This document shows positions 51,550 through 59,903 of a stretch of DNA of 64,000 bases, one piece after another (the stretch's first letter is position 1; each line of letters opens with the position of its first letter). A program made the translations under genes and the position numbers. The stretch spans positions 186,001 through 250,000 of the forward strand of contig QBMK01000006.1 of assembly GCA_003249035.1 (NCBI GenBank), written 5' to 3'. This DNA is from Pseudanabaena sp. (lineage in GTDB: Bacteria > Cyanobacteriota > Cyanobacteriia > Pseudanabaenales > Pseudanabaenaceae). The notes beneath the pieces were generated by a model, which saw only the letters and a program-made list of their open reading frames with translations, was not told the origin of the DNA and ran no database searches.

Positions 51550-54186
51550 ATGGCTAGCCTTCCCTCTCTTACTGGTGCTGAAATTCGCGCAAAGTTTCTG
51601 AGTTTTTTTGAGGAGCGCGGTCACAAGGTAATGCCTAGTGCGTCACTCGTACCTGATGATCCTACAGTGCTACTTACGATCGCGGGAATGCTACCATTTA
51701 AGCCAATCTTTTTAGGTCAACAAGAGCCTGAAGTTCCTCGCGCTACTACATCTCAAAAATGTATCCGTACCAATGACATTGAGAATGTCGGTAGAACAGC
51801 GCGTCACCACACATTTTTTGAAATGTTAGGGAATTTCAGTTTTGGCGACTATTTTAAAAAAGAAGCGATCGCATGGGGATGGGAATTAGTCACTAAAGTA
51901 TTTCGGCTACCTCCCGATCGCTTAGTAGTCAGCGTCTATTACACCGATGAAGACGCCTTTGCGATTTGGCGCGATGTGATCGGAATTCCAACGCATCGAA
52001 TTCAACGGATGGGCGATGATAACTTCTGGGCTTCGGGTGCGACGGGGCCCTGTGGTCCATGTTCAGAAATCTATTATGATTTTCATCCTGAATTGGGTGA
52101 CGATGCGATTGATTTGGAAGATGATTCACGATTCTTGGAGATTTACAATCTGGTCTTCATGGAATTGAATCGAGATGCTGATGGCAATCTCACAAAACTC
52201 AAAAAACAAAATATTGATACGGGCTTGGGCTTGGAACGGATGGCGCAAGTTTTGCAGGCTGTTCCCAATAACTACGAGACTGATTTAATCTTCCCAATTA
52301 TCAAGAAAGCAGCCGACATTGCAGGGATTGAGTATCATCAGAGCGAAGAAAAGGTTAAAACTTCGCTGAAGGTGATTGGCGATCATGTTCGCTCCGTTGT
52401 TCATATGATTGCCGATGGCATTAATGCATCGAATGTTGGACGGGGTTACATTATGCGTCGTCTCTTGCGTCGCGTAGTTCGTCATGGACGGTTGATAGGC
52501 ATCTCAGGTACATTTGCTTCTGAAGTGGCTGAAGTGGCGATCGCACTTTCAGAATCCGTTTATCCTAATACTCGTGAAAGAGCACAAGTAATCAAGGATG
52601 AGATCAAAATCGAAGAAGTTCGCTTTTTACAAACCCTAGAAAGGGGAGAAAAGCTGCTTGAAGAGATTCTTACAAAACCTGAAGTGCAATCTAGTAAAAC
52701 GATTTCTGGTGTAGATGCTTTCACTCTCTATGATACTTACGGATTTCCGCTTGAGTTAACTCAAGAGATCGCTGAAGAAGAAGGCTTTGCTGTCGATGCG
52801 GTCGGCTTCGAGGTAGAAATGAAGAAGCAACAAGAGCGATCGCAAGCAGCCCATGAAGATATTGATCTGATGGCAAAAGATAGTTGGGTGAATATTGCTA
52901 AAGAAATTTGTAAGACTGAATTTCTTGGCTATACGGAACTCAGAAGCACCGCCACGATTAAAGCAATTCTTGTTAATGGTGAATTGGTAAAAACAGCGAT
53001 CGCTGGGAACAAAGTCCAAATCGTTTTAGACCGTTCACCTTTCTATGCAGAATCAGGCGGACAGGTCGGAGATAATGGCTATTTAGCAATTGGTGAAGCG
53101 ATCGTTAAGATTAGCGATGTGCAAAAGCAAGCCGATCTATTCATTCACATTGGACAAGTAGAGCGTGGCGAAATTGCGATCGGTGATAACGTCAATGCTC
53201 AAGTTGCAGTATCTGAGCGTCGTCGCATTCAGGCTCACCATACTGCCACACACCTGTTGCAATCAGCCCTCAAGAAAATCGTTGATCCTAATGTTTCTCA
53301 AGCAGGTTCCTTAGTTGATAGCGATCGCCTTCGTTTTGACTTTAATCTCAATCGAGCGGTCACTCCTGAAGAGATTCAGCAAATCGAATTGCAGATCAAT
53401 AACTGGATCGCTGAAGCCCATGAATCAGTAATCGAAGTATTACCAATCGCTCAAGCAAAAGCCAAAGGCGCGATCGCCATGTTTGGTGAAAAATATGGCG
53501 CAGAGGTTCGGGTTATGGATATTCCTAACGTCTCAATGGAACTTTGCGGCGGTACGCATGTAAAAAATACTAGCGAAATTGGTCTGTTTAAAATCATTAG
53601 TGAAGCAGGAGTTGCTTCTGGTGTGCGGCGAATCGAAGCGATCGCAGGTCAAGCAGTCCTCGAATATCTCACCCTGCGGGACAACATTGCTAAAGATTTA
53701 AGTGATCGCTTCAAGATCAAGCCAGACGAAATTTGTGATCGGATTACAGGATTGCAAAATGAGTTAAAGAACTCCCAAAAAGAAGTTGAGAACTTAAAAC
53801 AGCAACTAGCTCTAGTCAAAGCCGACAGTCTTCTCGTTGAAGCAGAACCTGTGGGAGAATTCAAGATTCTCATCGCTCAAATCCCTGATATTGAGGCTGA
53901 AGCGCTCAAAGCTGCTGCCGAAAAACTCTCTGCTAAGTTAGGGCAAAGTGCAGTTGTACTGGGTTCCTTTTCTGATGATGGCAAGGTAACTCTTGTTGCA
54001 TCCTTCAGCAAAGAGGTCATCGCTAAGGGTTTACAAGCTGGCAAGTTTATCGGTGCGATCGCCAAAATCTGCGGTGGCGGTGGCGGCGGTCGCCCTAACC
54101 TTGCTCAAGCAGGTGGTAAAGATGCTACTAAGTTGCCAGAAGCACTAGAAGCTGCTGAAACTCAGTTAAGAAATACTCTAGCTTAA
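51550..54186 (+). CDS. alaS: Alanyl-tRNA synthetase
   Basis: The 878-residue enzyme has [69 protein letters not shown] and [12 protein letters not shown] in the aminoacylation domain. The editing domain carries [13 protein letters not shown] and [13 protein letters not shown], the zinc-binding editing motifs. A C-terminal DHHA1 domain has a Gly-rich [19 protein letters not shown] end. It attaches Ala to tRNA-Ala. The start is the ATG at 51550, which begins the conserved [13 protein letters not shown]. The frame is open further up to a TTG at 51511. Confidence 0.97.
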   Translation: MASLPSLTGAEIRAKFLSFFEERGHKVMPSASLVPDDPTVLLTIAGMLPFKPIFLGQQEPEVPRATTSQKCIRTNDIENVGRTARHHTFFEMLGNFSFGDYFKKEAIAWGWELVTKVFRLPPDRLVVSVYYTDEDAFAIWRDVIGIPTHRIQRMGDDNFWASGATGPCGPCSEIYYDFHPELGDDAIDLEDDSRFLEIYNLVFMELNRDADGNLTKLKKQNIDTGLGLERMAQVLQAVPNNYETDLIFPIIKKAADIAGIEYHQSEEKVKTSLKVIGDHVRSVVHMIADGINASNVGRGYIMRRLLRRVVRHGRLIGISGTFASEVAEVAIALSESVYPNTRERAQVIKDEIKIEEVRFLQTLERGEKLLEEILTKPEVQSSKTISGVDAFTLYDTYGFPLELTQEIAEEEGFAVDAVGFEVEMKKQQERSQAAHEDIDLMAKDSWVNIAKEICKTEFLGYTELRSTATIKAILVNGELVKTAIAGNKVQIVLDRSPFYAESGGQVGDNGYLAIGEAIVKISDVQKQADLFIHIGQVERGEIAIGDNVNAQVAVSERRRIQAHHTATHLLQSALKKIVDPNVSQAGSLVDSDRLRFDFNLNRAVTPEEIQQIELQINNWIAEAHESVIEVLPIAQAKAKGAIAMFGEKYGAEVRVMDIPNVSMELCGGTHVKNTSEIGLFKIISEAGVASGVRRIEAIAGQAVLEYLTLRDNIAKDLSDRFKIKPDEICDRITGLQNELKNSQKEVENLKQQLALVKADSLLVEAEPVGEFKILIAQIPDIEAEALKAAAEKLSAKLGQSAVVLGSFSDDGKVTLVASFSKEVIAKGLQAGKFIGAIAKICGGGGGGRPNLAQAGGKDATKLPEALEAAETQLRNTLA

Positions 54187-54191
54187 GTTGG

Positions 54192-54216
54192 AGAAGAGGT
54201 GCTTTGCGCCTCTTCT
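54192..54216 (+). terminator. alaS terminator
   Basis: AGAAGAGGTGC (54192-54202) pairs with GCGCCTCTTCT (54206-54216) with one wobble and loop TTT, followed by ATTTTTTT. This is the classical intrinsic form, 6 nt after the alaS stop. Confidence 0.85.
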
Positions 54217-54242
54217 ATTTTTTTAAATAGAATCAAGTAAAT

Positions 54243-55073
54243 ATGTTGACAAACATCAAAATGTTATTGGAGGCTTGCAAAAAGTTGTCCATTAAATATG
54301 AGATTTTGCATCCCAATCAGAATCTAGTTAAGGTTAAACTCAGCGATCGCGAATATTACTTTACTAACTACTCAACTCCTCTCATACCGCAATCGATAGC
54401 GGAAATCTTTAAGGATAAGCAATATTTTTATCAAGTATTTCGAGATGTCGTGAAGATGCCACTCACAGTATCTTTTATCTCTCCCTATTGCGATCAGAAA
54501 TATAAAGAGTATTTACGTCACTCAACCATCGATGAAATTATTGTGGAGATTGAAAACAGCTTTGAGTTGCCAGTCATTGTGAAGCGGAATCGGGGATCGG
54601 GTGGCAATAATGTCTTTAAGTGTTTTGATTTACTTCAGATTCGTAATGCGTTAGATTGTATTTTTAATGTTAATAGCAAAAATTATGACTACGTTGCTCT
54701 CGTACAGGAGCCAATTAATATCGTTAAAGAATATCGCTCCGTATGTCTCAATCATGAACAAATAGTTCAGTATGACAAAGATATTTCGGATGCCGCGTTT
54801 ACTGGGAATCTTAGCCCATTACATTGGGAAGGGGCGATCGCGAAACAAGTAACTGATCAATCAACTATTGCTTCGATCAATAAATTCATCCATCCAATTT
54901 TCCAGAAGATGTCAATCCCTTATGTCGGTCTGGATATAGCTTTAGATGATCGTCAAAATTACTGGCTGATTGAGGCGAATTCACATCCAAATTTTGATAT
55001 TTTCATTCGAGACAATGGAGAAGATGCGATAGTGGGACTTTTTGAAAAGATTTTAATATATCTAAGCAAATAA
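54243..55073 (+). CDS. ATP-grasp enzyme (RimK/LysX-like)
   Basis: The 276-residue protein has an ATP-grasp fold: the ATP-binding lysine region LPVIVKRNRGSGGNNVFKCF (about 105), YVALVQEPINIVKEYRSVCL (about 150), and the metal-binding end YVGLDIALDDRQNYWLIEANSHPNFD (about 225-250, with Asp, Glu and Asn). Such enzymes join an acid to an amine using ATP via an acyl-phosphate. The substrate is unknown. The last codons lie inside the following terminator. The gene has few HIP1 sites and is AT-rich, so it may be a later arrival, but this is weak evidence. Confidence 0.8.
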   Translation: MLTNIKMLLEACKKLSIKYEILHPNQNLVKVKLSDREYYFTNYSTPLIPQSIAEIFKDKQYFYQVFRDVVKMPLTVSFISPYCDQKYKEYLRHSTIDEIIVEIENSFELPVIVKRNRGSGGNNVFKCFDLLQIRNALDCIFNVNSKNYDYVALVQEPINIVKEYRSVCLNHEQIVQYDKDISDAAFTGNLSPLHWEGAIAKQVTDQSTIASINKFIHPIFQKMSIPYVGLDIALDDRQNYWLIEANSHPNFDIFIRDNGEDAIVGLFEKILIYLSK

Positions 55074-55110
55074 AAAGGGGCACTTAGCGCCCCTTTTTAT
55101 TTGCTTAGAT
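55060..55110. terminator. 24-bp hairpin containing the end of the ATP-grasp gene
   Basis: The 5' arm 55060-55083 includes the last three codons and stop of the ATP-grasp gene (ATCTAAGCAAATAA) plus AAAAGGGGC. The 3' arm 55087-55110 is its mirror, ending TTTGCTTAGAT. There is one A-C mismatch and the loop is TTA. It also ends just before the stop of the convergent hli gene (55117). Confidence 0.87.
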
Positions 55111-55116
55111 GAAAAA

Positions 55117-55263
55117 TTACATCAAGCCAATTTGAGAAAGAATGCCTTGTCCGGTGATTAATTCTGTTGCCAAACCAATAACGAAACCTAGCATAGCAAG
55201 GCGACCGTTCCAAGTTTCAGCGAAGTTGTTGAAACCGAATTTTGGCTCTGTAGTGTTTTCCAT
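55117..55263 (-). CDS. High-light-inducible protein (one-helix LHC-like), copy 1
   Basis: Forty-eight residues: MENTTEPKFGFNNFAETWNG, then RLAMLGFVIGLATELITGQG and ILSQIGLM. The E-x-x-N-G-R-x-A-M motif of the LHC superfamily is present (ETWNGRLAM), giving one chlorophyll-binding membrane helix. Hlips bind chlorophyll and carotenoid and protect photosystem assembly under excess light. The stop is TAA read from 55119 to 55117. AAGGAGAT lies 6 nt before the ATG. It lies downstream of a near-identical copy on the same strand. Confidence 0.93.
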   Translation of the reverse strand: MENTTEPKFGFNNFAETWNGRLAMLGFVIGLATELITGQGILSQIGLM

Positions 55264-55383
55264 TTCAGTAATCTCCTTGGTGGTTTAACTATTAAGTAGA
55301 AAATTAATAATCTTTACTTGTTTTAATGTTACTTTATATTTCTTAATATGCTATACCGCTAAAGGTAGAACATATTTATATTG

Positions 55384-55438
55384 CGGAATATCTAAAAAGA
55401 AAGATGCGTTAGACGCATCTTTCTTTTTAGATATTCCG
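55384..55438. terminator. 26-bp perfect hairpin with TAG loop between the two hli genes
   Basis: Arms 55384-55409 and 55413-55438; the arm starts CGGAATATCTAAAAAGAAAG and the core is GATGCGT/ACGCATC. It lies 55 nt past the upstream hli stop on the minus strand, so the two hli copies are probably separate transcription units. Confidence 0.82.
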
Positions 55439-55492
55439 TTTGATGCCAAAATGCAACTTTTACCAGCTACATTTTTTAGAACAGTCAAAAAT

Positions 55493-55639
55493 TTACATCA
55501 AGCCAATTTGAGTAAGAATGCCTTGTCCAGTAATTAATTCTGTTGCCAAACCGATAACGAATCCTAGCATTGCAAGACGACCGTTCCAAGTTTCAGCGAA
55601 GTTGTTAAAACCAAATTTAGGCTCTGTAGAATCGGACAT
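55493..55639 (-). CDS. High-light-inducible protein, copy 2
   Basis: Forty-eight residues: MSDSTEPKFGFNNFAETWNG, then RLAMLGFVIGLATELITGQG and ILTQIGLM. It differs from copy 1 at only three residues near the start and one near the end, so the genes are a recent tandem duplication or are kept alike by gene conversion. AGGAGAT precedes the ATG by about 7 nt. The ETWNGR chlorophyll-binding motif is intact. Confidence 0.93.
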   Translation of the reverse strand: MSDSTEPKFGFNNFAETWNGRLAMLGFVIGLATELITGQGILTQIGLM

Positions 55640-55802
55640 TGCAGTTATCTCCTTTGTTTTTTGATTTCTTAGCGATAAGAATCTTTTATTAAATTAATAT
55701 TACTTTATATTTCTTAATAAGCTATACCACTCAAGGTAGATTCGACAAAGCTATTTGAATGATTACAAAAGCATATAGGTCTTGCCGAATAATACTAAAA
55801 CC

Positions 55803-55860
55803 TATAGCAATGTATGGTTTATTTAGGTTTTATGTCCTAAGCAAACCTTACATTGCTATA
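55803..55860. repeat. 58-bp TATAGCAATG inverted-repeat element
   Basis: TATAGCAATGTATGGTTT (55803-55820) pairs with AAACCTTACATTGCTATA (55843-55860) with one T-T mismatch. The interior on the minus strand reads GCTTAGGACATAAAACCTAA. A half copy is at 5198-5234, where the 57-nt hairpin replaces the second half. Confidence 0.75.
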
Positions 55861-56073
55861 TAAAAATCTGGTTCTAGCACAATCAATAGTTATTCAGACA
55901 AAAGAAAACAAGCTGGCAAGGATCGAAAGAATAGGATTTTGGAGCAAAATAGCGTTTTGAGCTACTGGAATGGTTTCCTAAAAGAGCATCACTATGAGGT
56001 TAGGAGTTCATTATTGTTTTTAGAAAAAAGTGAAAAAGCTCTTTTGAGAGCTGGTGCACAGACAAACAACTTT

Positions 56074-56232
56074 GGCTCTATAGGTGTTTCGGGGAGGTCA
56101 AACATAATAAACGGCTCAATGCTTTTAATACTGGGTGTTTCAGACATCAAAGACCTCCGAGGCTAAAACTATTGCACATCAAGCATTTCAGCCATTTAAG
56201 CTAAAGCACCTCCCCGAAACACCTATTGAGCC
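56074..56232. mobile_element. 159-bp ISL3-like MITE with 8-bp target duplication
   Basis: The terminal inverted repeats are 25 bp with one mismatch: GGCTCTATAGGTGTTTCGGG (56074 on) and its counterpart beginning GGCTCAATAGGTG read inward from 56232. The direct repeat ACAACTTT flanks it at 56066-56073 and 56233-56240. An end starting GGCTCT and an 8-bp duplication are the hallmarks of ISL3-family elements. There is no transposase. The interior carries a degenerate internal copy of the end (GGCTCAAT.. GGTGTTTC.. GACCTCC). Confidence 0.88.
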
Positions 56233-56326
56233 ACAACTTTTTGGACTTAATCAGTAATAAATACTTCAATAAATCTCTTTTCTTAATTTTTACAAAAATA
56301 GTGTGGTGCTTTAAATTTATAAGTTA

Positions 56327-56408
56327 TGCGGAACGGGGGACTTGAACCCCCAAGTCTTTCAACACATGTACCTGAAACATGCGCGTCTACCAATTCCGCC
56401 AGTTCCGC
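56327..56408 (-). tRNA. tRNA-Leu (anticodon CAG)
   Basis: Read on the minus strand the 82-nt gene starts GCGGAACTGGCGGAATTGG and ends GTTCCGC plus discriminator A. The 7-bp acceptor stem, the D arm with GGTAGACGCGC, an anticodon stem CATGT/ACATG with loop TTCAGGT (anticodon CAG), a long variable arm (TGTTGAAAGACTT) and a T arm GGGGGTTCAAGTCCCCC are all complete. The long variable arm and sequence identify a class II tRNA-Leu reading CUG. CCA is not encoded. Confidence 0.96.
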
Positions 56409-56763
56409 GATTGGATTTCGAAGCTATTAGATTTTGGCTATTAACCGTAGAACTAATGAAATGAATATTTCTAACATTTCACTAGCAGATATTAAGTCTG
56501 CTAGAAAGATTGCATAATGTCAATCGTTAGTTTTTTGGGAATATCGAACATGAATGGGGATCTCAAAAATTTTAGCGACAAGCATTTCTGTAATAGAAAA
56601 AACGTTAACTCTAGTTAACTTTTTTCCGACTTTCTATTAGACAATGTCATAATCTACAGTAAAGCTATGGGAATACCGACCTATATGGTTAGCGAGTTTT
56701 CCTGTATTCTTGTATCTTAGGTTTGTAACAAAAAAGACTGAACTCAAACAGCAAATTAAAACT
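56409..56763. other. 355-bp spacer with promoter regions
   Basis: It separates the divergent tRNA-Leu and peroxiredoxin genes. A short inverted repeat, AACGTTAACT-CT-AGTTAACTTT (56601-56622), lies in the middle. I see no gene. Confidence 0.5.
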
Positions 56764-57405
56764 ATGACACTGCGTTTAGGCGATATCGTCCCCAATTTTA
56801 CTCAAGACTCCACCGACGGCGTAATTAATTTCCACGATTGGATTGGCGATAAATGGGCGATTCTATTCTCTCACCCCAAAGATTTCACACCAGTTTGCAC
56901 CACCGAGCTAGGTACAGTAGCTAAGCTCAAACCAGAATTTGATAAACGCAACATTAAGGCGATCGCCTTGAGCGTTGACGGCGTTGAGTCTCACAAAGGA
57001 TGGGTTGGCGACATTGAAGAAACTCAAAATGCTACCCTCAACTACCCGATTCTTGCTGATGAAGACAAAAAAGTTGCAGAACTTTATGACATGATTCACC
57101 CTAACTCGGCAACAGGTAATACCTTAACCGTGCGATCAGTGTTTATCATTGACTCCAATAAAAAACTTCGCCTTAGTTTGACCTACCCTGCTAGCACAGG
57201 CCGTAACTTTGACGAAATCTTGCGTGTCATTGACTCGCTACAGTTGACCGACAACTATAGTGTCGCGACACCAGCTAACTGGAAAGATGGCGATGATTGT
57301 GTAATTGTGCCTTCAGTTTCCAACGAAGAAGCTAAAACTAAATTCCCCAAAGGTTTTAATCCAATCAAACCATACTTGCGTATGACGCCTCAACCTAACA
57401 AGTAA
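56764..57405 (+). CDS. 1-Cys peroxiredoxin (Prx6 type)
   Basis: The 213-residue protein starts LRLGDIVPNFTQDSTDG and has the peroxidatic motif SHPKDFTPVCTTELG with Cys near residue 47. It has LSVDGVESHKGWVGDI and the long C-terminal extension of the 1-Cys group (DDCVIVPSVSNEEAKTKFPKGF.. PYLRMTPQP). No resolving Cys follows. It reduces peroxides and is typical of cyanobacteria. The start is the ATG at 56764 where homology begins; the frame extends up to 56710. Confidence 0.94.
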   Translation: MTLRLGDIVPNFTQDSTDGVINFHDWIGDKWAILFSHPKDFTPVCTTELGTVAKLKPEFDKRNIKAIALSVDGVESHKGWVGDIEETQNATLNYPILADEDKKVAELYDMIHPNSATGNTLTVRSVFIIDSNKKLRLSLTYPASTGRNFDEILRVIDSLQLTDNYSVATPANWKDGDDCVIVPSVSNEEAKTKFPKGFNPIKPYLRMTPQPNK

Positions 57406-57413
57406 TGAAAAGC

Positions 57414-57458
57414 CCAAAGATCTACATTGTCCGCTGTGCTGACAACGTAGATCTTTGG
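57414..57458 (+). terminator. Peroxiredoxin terminator
   Basis: CCAAAGATCTAC (57414-57425) pairs with GTAGATCTTTGG (57447-57458); TTGTC/GACAA extends the stem after one mismatch. TGTTTTTTAATTATGCTGA follows. Confidence 0.78.
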
Positions 57459-57511
57459 ATCTGTTTTTTAATTATGCTGAGGTAATTAACAAGGGGCTTA
57501 AGCTCCTTGCC

Positions 57512-57558
57512 TAGATAAAGAAAAAAGGCTTGCAGAGCAAGCCTTTTTTCTTTATCTA
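57512..57558. terminator. 22-bp perfect hairpin with AGA loop containing the NIL gene stop
   Basis: Arms 57512-57533 and 57537-57558; the arm is TAGATAAAGAAAAAAGGCTTGC. The minus-strand stop TAG (57558-57556) of the NIL gene is the first pair of the stem. T-runs are on both sides, suiting the convergent peroxiredoxin gene as well. Confidence 0.85.
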
Positions 57559-57906
57559 CCAGCTTTCGTCTTCGACAGCTGTTTTATCCCAAATTTCTAA
57601 ATCTAGTTCTTCTAGATAAATGATCCCACTTTGAATTTGTTGAGTTGTCCCAGTTAGTTCTAAAGTGAACCAGCCATCATCTTCTGGACTTTCACCTAGA
57701 AGCGCAGCAATTATGGTCACAATTAATCCGTGTTCGCAAGAGAGTCGAGAAATAATTGGTTCGCCGAAGCAGCTTCTCGGCACACGCATTGCAATGCGTG
57801 TAGTCGTTCGTCGCTTTTCCTCAATATTTAAAGGTGCTCTGGAATCGATACATTCCGCCGCTAGCATTGAAGTTTCTCCAGTGCAAATGTCTTGATGATT
57901 TGACAT
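57556..57906 (-). CDS. NIL-domain protein
   Basis: The 116-residue protein has a ferredoxin-like NIL domain from about residue 34: RTTTRIAMRVPRSCFGEPIISRLSCEHGLIVTIIAALLG, then DGWFTLELTGTTQQIQSGIIYLEELDLEIW. NIL domains bind ligands in methionine transporters, and stand-alone cyanobacterial forms exist with unknown roles. A perfect 20-bp palindrome, ACACGCATTGCAATGCGTGT, sits inside the gene at 57782-57801. Confidence 0.8.
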   Translation of the reverse strand: MSNHQDICTGETSMLAAECIDSRAPLNIEEKRRTTTRIAMRVPRSCFGEPIISRLSCEHGLIVTIIAALLGESPEDDGWFTLELTGTTQQIQSGIIYLEELDLEIWDKTAVEDESW

Positions 57907-57997
57907 TTAATATCATAGCTAAAGTTTTAAGGAAATGGAAGTGATTTGGGTCACTAAATTCTAGAGAAACTATAAATTCGCAATATAGTCAGTAAAA

Positions 57998-58327
57998 ATG
58001 GGTACTAAAAACAACTCTTATGATCGCATCTACGAAATTGTCCGACAAATTCCCAAGGGACAAGTTGCGACCTATGGACAGATCGCAGAACTATCAAATT
58101 TGGCTGGAAAAGCTCGTGTAGTTGGCTATGCACTTTATCGTGTAGATTTGAAAAATTTAGATATTCCTTGGCAACGTGTGGTGAATGCTAAGGGAGAGGT
58201 TTCAAATTCCCCTTTGCGTTTTGGTACTGACTACTTGCAGCGATCGCTACTTGAGGGGGAAGGTATCTGCTTCAGCGACGCTGACAAAATCGATCTAAGA
58301 AAATATTTGTGGCAACCTAAGCTATAA
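57998..58327 (+). CDS. Alkyltransferase-like protein (ATL, MGMT family without active Cys)
   Basis: The 109-residue protein is a single MGMT DNA-binding domain: IYEIVRQIPKGQVATYGQIAEL, KARVVGYAL, then IPWQRVVNAKGEVS. The PCHRV motif of active methyltransferases reads PWQRV, with Trp in place of the acceptor Cys, which is the mark of ATL proteins. These bind O6-alkylguanine and flag it for nucleotide excision repair. It stops 2 nt before purU starts, so the two are co-transcribed. Confidence 0.93.
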   Translation: MGTKNNSYDRIYEIVRQIPKGQVATYGQIAELSNLAGKARVVGYALYRVDLKNLDIPWQRVVNAKGEVSNSPLRFGTDYLQRSLLEGEGICFSDADKIDLRKYLWQPKL

Positions 58328-58329
58328 CT

Positions 58330-59202
58330 ATGACTACGGCGACTTTACTTGTTTCTTGCCCCGACCAAAGAGGCTTAGTAGCAAAAATTTCGGACTGGGT
58401 GTTTTCCCATGGCGGTAATATTCTCCATGCAGATCAACATGCGGATAGTACGGCTGGGCTATTTTTGATGAGAGTTGAGTGGGAGTTAGACACCTTCGAT
58501 CTGTCAAGGACAGAAATTGCGCCAATCTTCGAGAAATTAGCAACAGAAATTCAAGCTAAATGGAGCATCCAGTTCTCTGATTATGTTCGTCGAATTGCAA
58601 TTTTTGTCTCTAAACAAGATCACTGTTTATATGATTTGATTTTGAGACAGCGATCGCATGAACTCTCTGCTGTGATACCAGTGGTAATTAGCAATCACCC
58701 AGATTTAGAAAAAGTCGCGCATAACTTTGGCATTAATTATCATCACATTGCGATCTCATCTGACAATAAGTTGGAACAGGAAAAACAGCAGCTAGCAATT
58801 CTAAAGCAGTACCAGATTGACTTAGTGGTTCTCGCAAAATATATGCAGGTATTAAGTCCTAGCTTTCTAGCTCAGTTTTCGCAGGTTATTAATATTCATC
58901 ATTCATTTTTACCAGCCTTTGCGGGGGCAAATCCATACCAACGAGCCTACAAACGCGGCGTAAAAATTATTGGGGCGACTGCTCATTATGTTACCGATGA
59001 CCTTGATGAGGGGCCAATCATTGAGCAGGATGTCATTCGGGTCTCACATCGAGATTCTGTTACCGACCTGATTCGAAAAGGTAAAGATTTAGAACGCATA
59101 GTTCTTGCGAGAGCTGTCAGACAACATTTACAAAATCGCGTACTGATTTACGGGCAATCGGCGGGTTCGGATTTGGGTCTTAGAACTGTTGTATTTGATT
59201 AA
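58330..59202 (+). CDS. purU: Formyltetrahydrofolate deformylase PurU
   Basis: The 290-residue protein has an N-terminal ACT domain (LLVSCPDQRGLVAKISDWVF, HADQHADS) and a formyltransferase-fold domain with AKYMQVLSPSFL, INIHHSFLPAFAGANPYQRAY and ATAHYVTDDLDEGPIIEQ. These supply the Asn, His and Asp of the active site. It hydrolyses 10-formyl-THF to formate and THF, balancing one-carbon units for purine synthesis. It is translated from the ATG 2 nt after the ATL stop. A 31-nt imperfect hairpin follows at 59216. Confidence 0.95.
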   Translation: MTTATLLVSCPDQRGLVAKISDWVFSHGGNILHADQHADSTAGLFLMRVEWELDTFDLSRTEIAPIFEKLATEIQAKWSIQFSDYVRRIAIFVSKQDHCLYDLILRQRSHELSAVIPVVISNHPDLEKVAHNFGINYHHIAISSDNKLEQEKQQLAILKQYQIDLVVLAKYMQVLSPSFLAQFSQVINIHHSFLPAFAGANPYQRAYKRGVKIIGATAHYVTDDLDEGPIIEQDVIRVSHRDSVTDLIRKGKDLERIVLARAVRQHLQNRVLIYGQSAGSDLGLRTVVFD

Positions 59203-59215
59203 GCAAAAATCAAAA

Positions 59216-59246
59216 AGTAAATACGACGCAAAGCATCGAATTTACT
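59216..59246 (+). terminator. 14-bp imperfect hairpin with AAA loop behind purU
   Basis: AGTAAATACGACGC (59216-59229) pairs with GCATCGAATTTACT (59233-59246) with two mismatches. It lies 13 nt past the purU stop and is probably an aged member of the 3-nt-loop hairpins. Confidence 0.6.
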
Positions 59247-59317
59247 CTCCATAGGAGGTGATTTTGGGGTATGTTATTAAAAATCTACATTAAATAAGTT
59301 TTTTAAAGTTTAATAAA

Positions 59318-59659
59318 ATGACAGCAAAATTACAGTTAACGCGCGGCATTGATGAAGCAGCTACAGACGTGAAGATTACACGATCAAAAGACGGAGATAC
59401 TAGTGTAGCGGTGTTTATCTTTGATGTGCTTAACTGTATGACAGGAGAAAATGCATCCACTAACGAGATCTTAGGGATGTATATGATTGATGAAGAAGGC
59501 GAAATGATTACCCGTAATGTTAATGCCAAATTTATCAATGGTAAGCCTGCTGGGATCGAAGCAATTCATAAAATCGAGGGAGATCGAGATTGGCAGCGCT
59601 TTTTAAGATTTATGAATCGTTATGCAGAATCTAATGGGATGAGTCTAAACAAGCCTTAA
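59318..59659 (+). CDS. psb28: Photosystem II assembly protein Psb28
   Basis: The 113-residue protein matches Psb28 in length and motifs: LQLTRGIDE, ITRSKDGDTSVAVFIF, GMYMIDEEGEMITRNVNAKFINGKPAGIEA and WQRFLRFMNRYAESNGM. Psb28 binds CP47-containing PSII assembly intermediates on the cytosolic side and protects them during biogenesis. It is a single gene with no photosystem gene adjacent. The closest are petG and psbO 3-4 kb on. Confidence 0.95.
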   Translation: MTAKLQLTRGIDEAATDVKITRSKDGDTSVAVFIFDVLNCMTGENASTNEILGMYMIDEEGEMITRNVNAKFINGKPAGIEAIHKIEGDRDWQRFLRFMNRYAESNGMSLNKP

Positions 59660-59753
59660 ATTAGATTTTGTATTGATTTGCCAAAACTGTTGAGCACTAT
59701 TAGTTTGGAAGATGTTGATAATGTCTTCGGTAGTACGAAGGAATGATAATTTA

Positions 59754-59841
59754 ATAAAACCCAAAATTGGTTAGGCGGGCGAAGCCCGCCTAACCAATTT
59801 TGGGTTTTATATGCACACGTTATTTAATTTTCATTCCTAAG
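59754..59841. repeat. 88-bp dispersed hairpin repeat (copy 2)
   Basis: Arms 59754-59780 and 59784-59810 form a perfect 27-bp stem with loop GAA; the tail 59811-59841 matches copy 1. Compared with 2531-2618, the stem pair C-G is A-T here, keeping the pairing, and the loop is the reverse complement of TTC. It lies about 95 nt past the psb28 stop with T-rich ends. Confidence 0.9.
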
Positions 59842-59903
59842 GATGTTTACCAGATATTTCTTGGTTCTAAGACTGATGACAATATAATCACTATTTAATT
59901 TTT

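Larger units (their letters stand above)
55640..56326. other. 687-bp region with two small mobile elements and no clear gene
   Basis: It contains the hli promoter, the TATAGCAATG inverted repeat (55803-55860) and the ISL3-like MITE (56074-56232). A frame from a TTG at 55939 gives MEQNSVLSYWNGFLKEHHYE and about 40 more residues, then runs into the MITE; I recognise no family and doubt it is a gene. Confidence 0.55.

Noticed and set aside
55939-56166. Possible transposase remnant beginning MEQNSVLSYWNG
   Set aside because: TTG start, no known motif, and the second half lies inside the MITE. Listed only as part of the spacer.
56074-56232. Complete insertion sequence
   Set aside because: Only 159 bp long with no transposase frame; it can only be a non-autonomous derivative.
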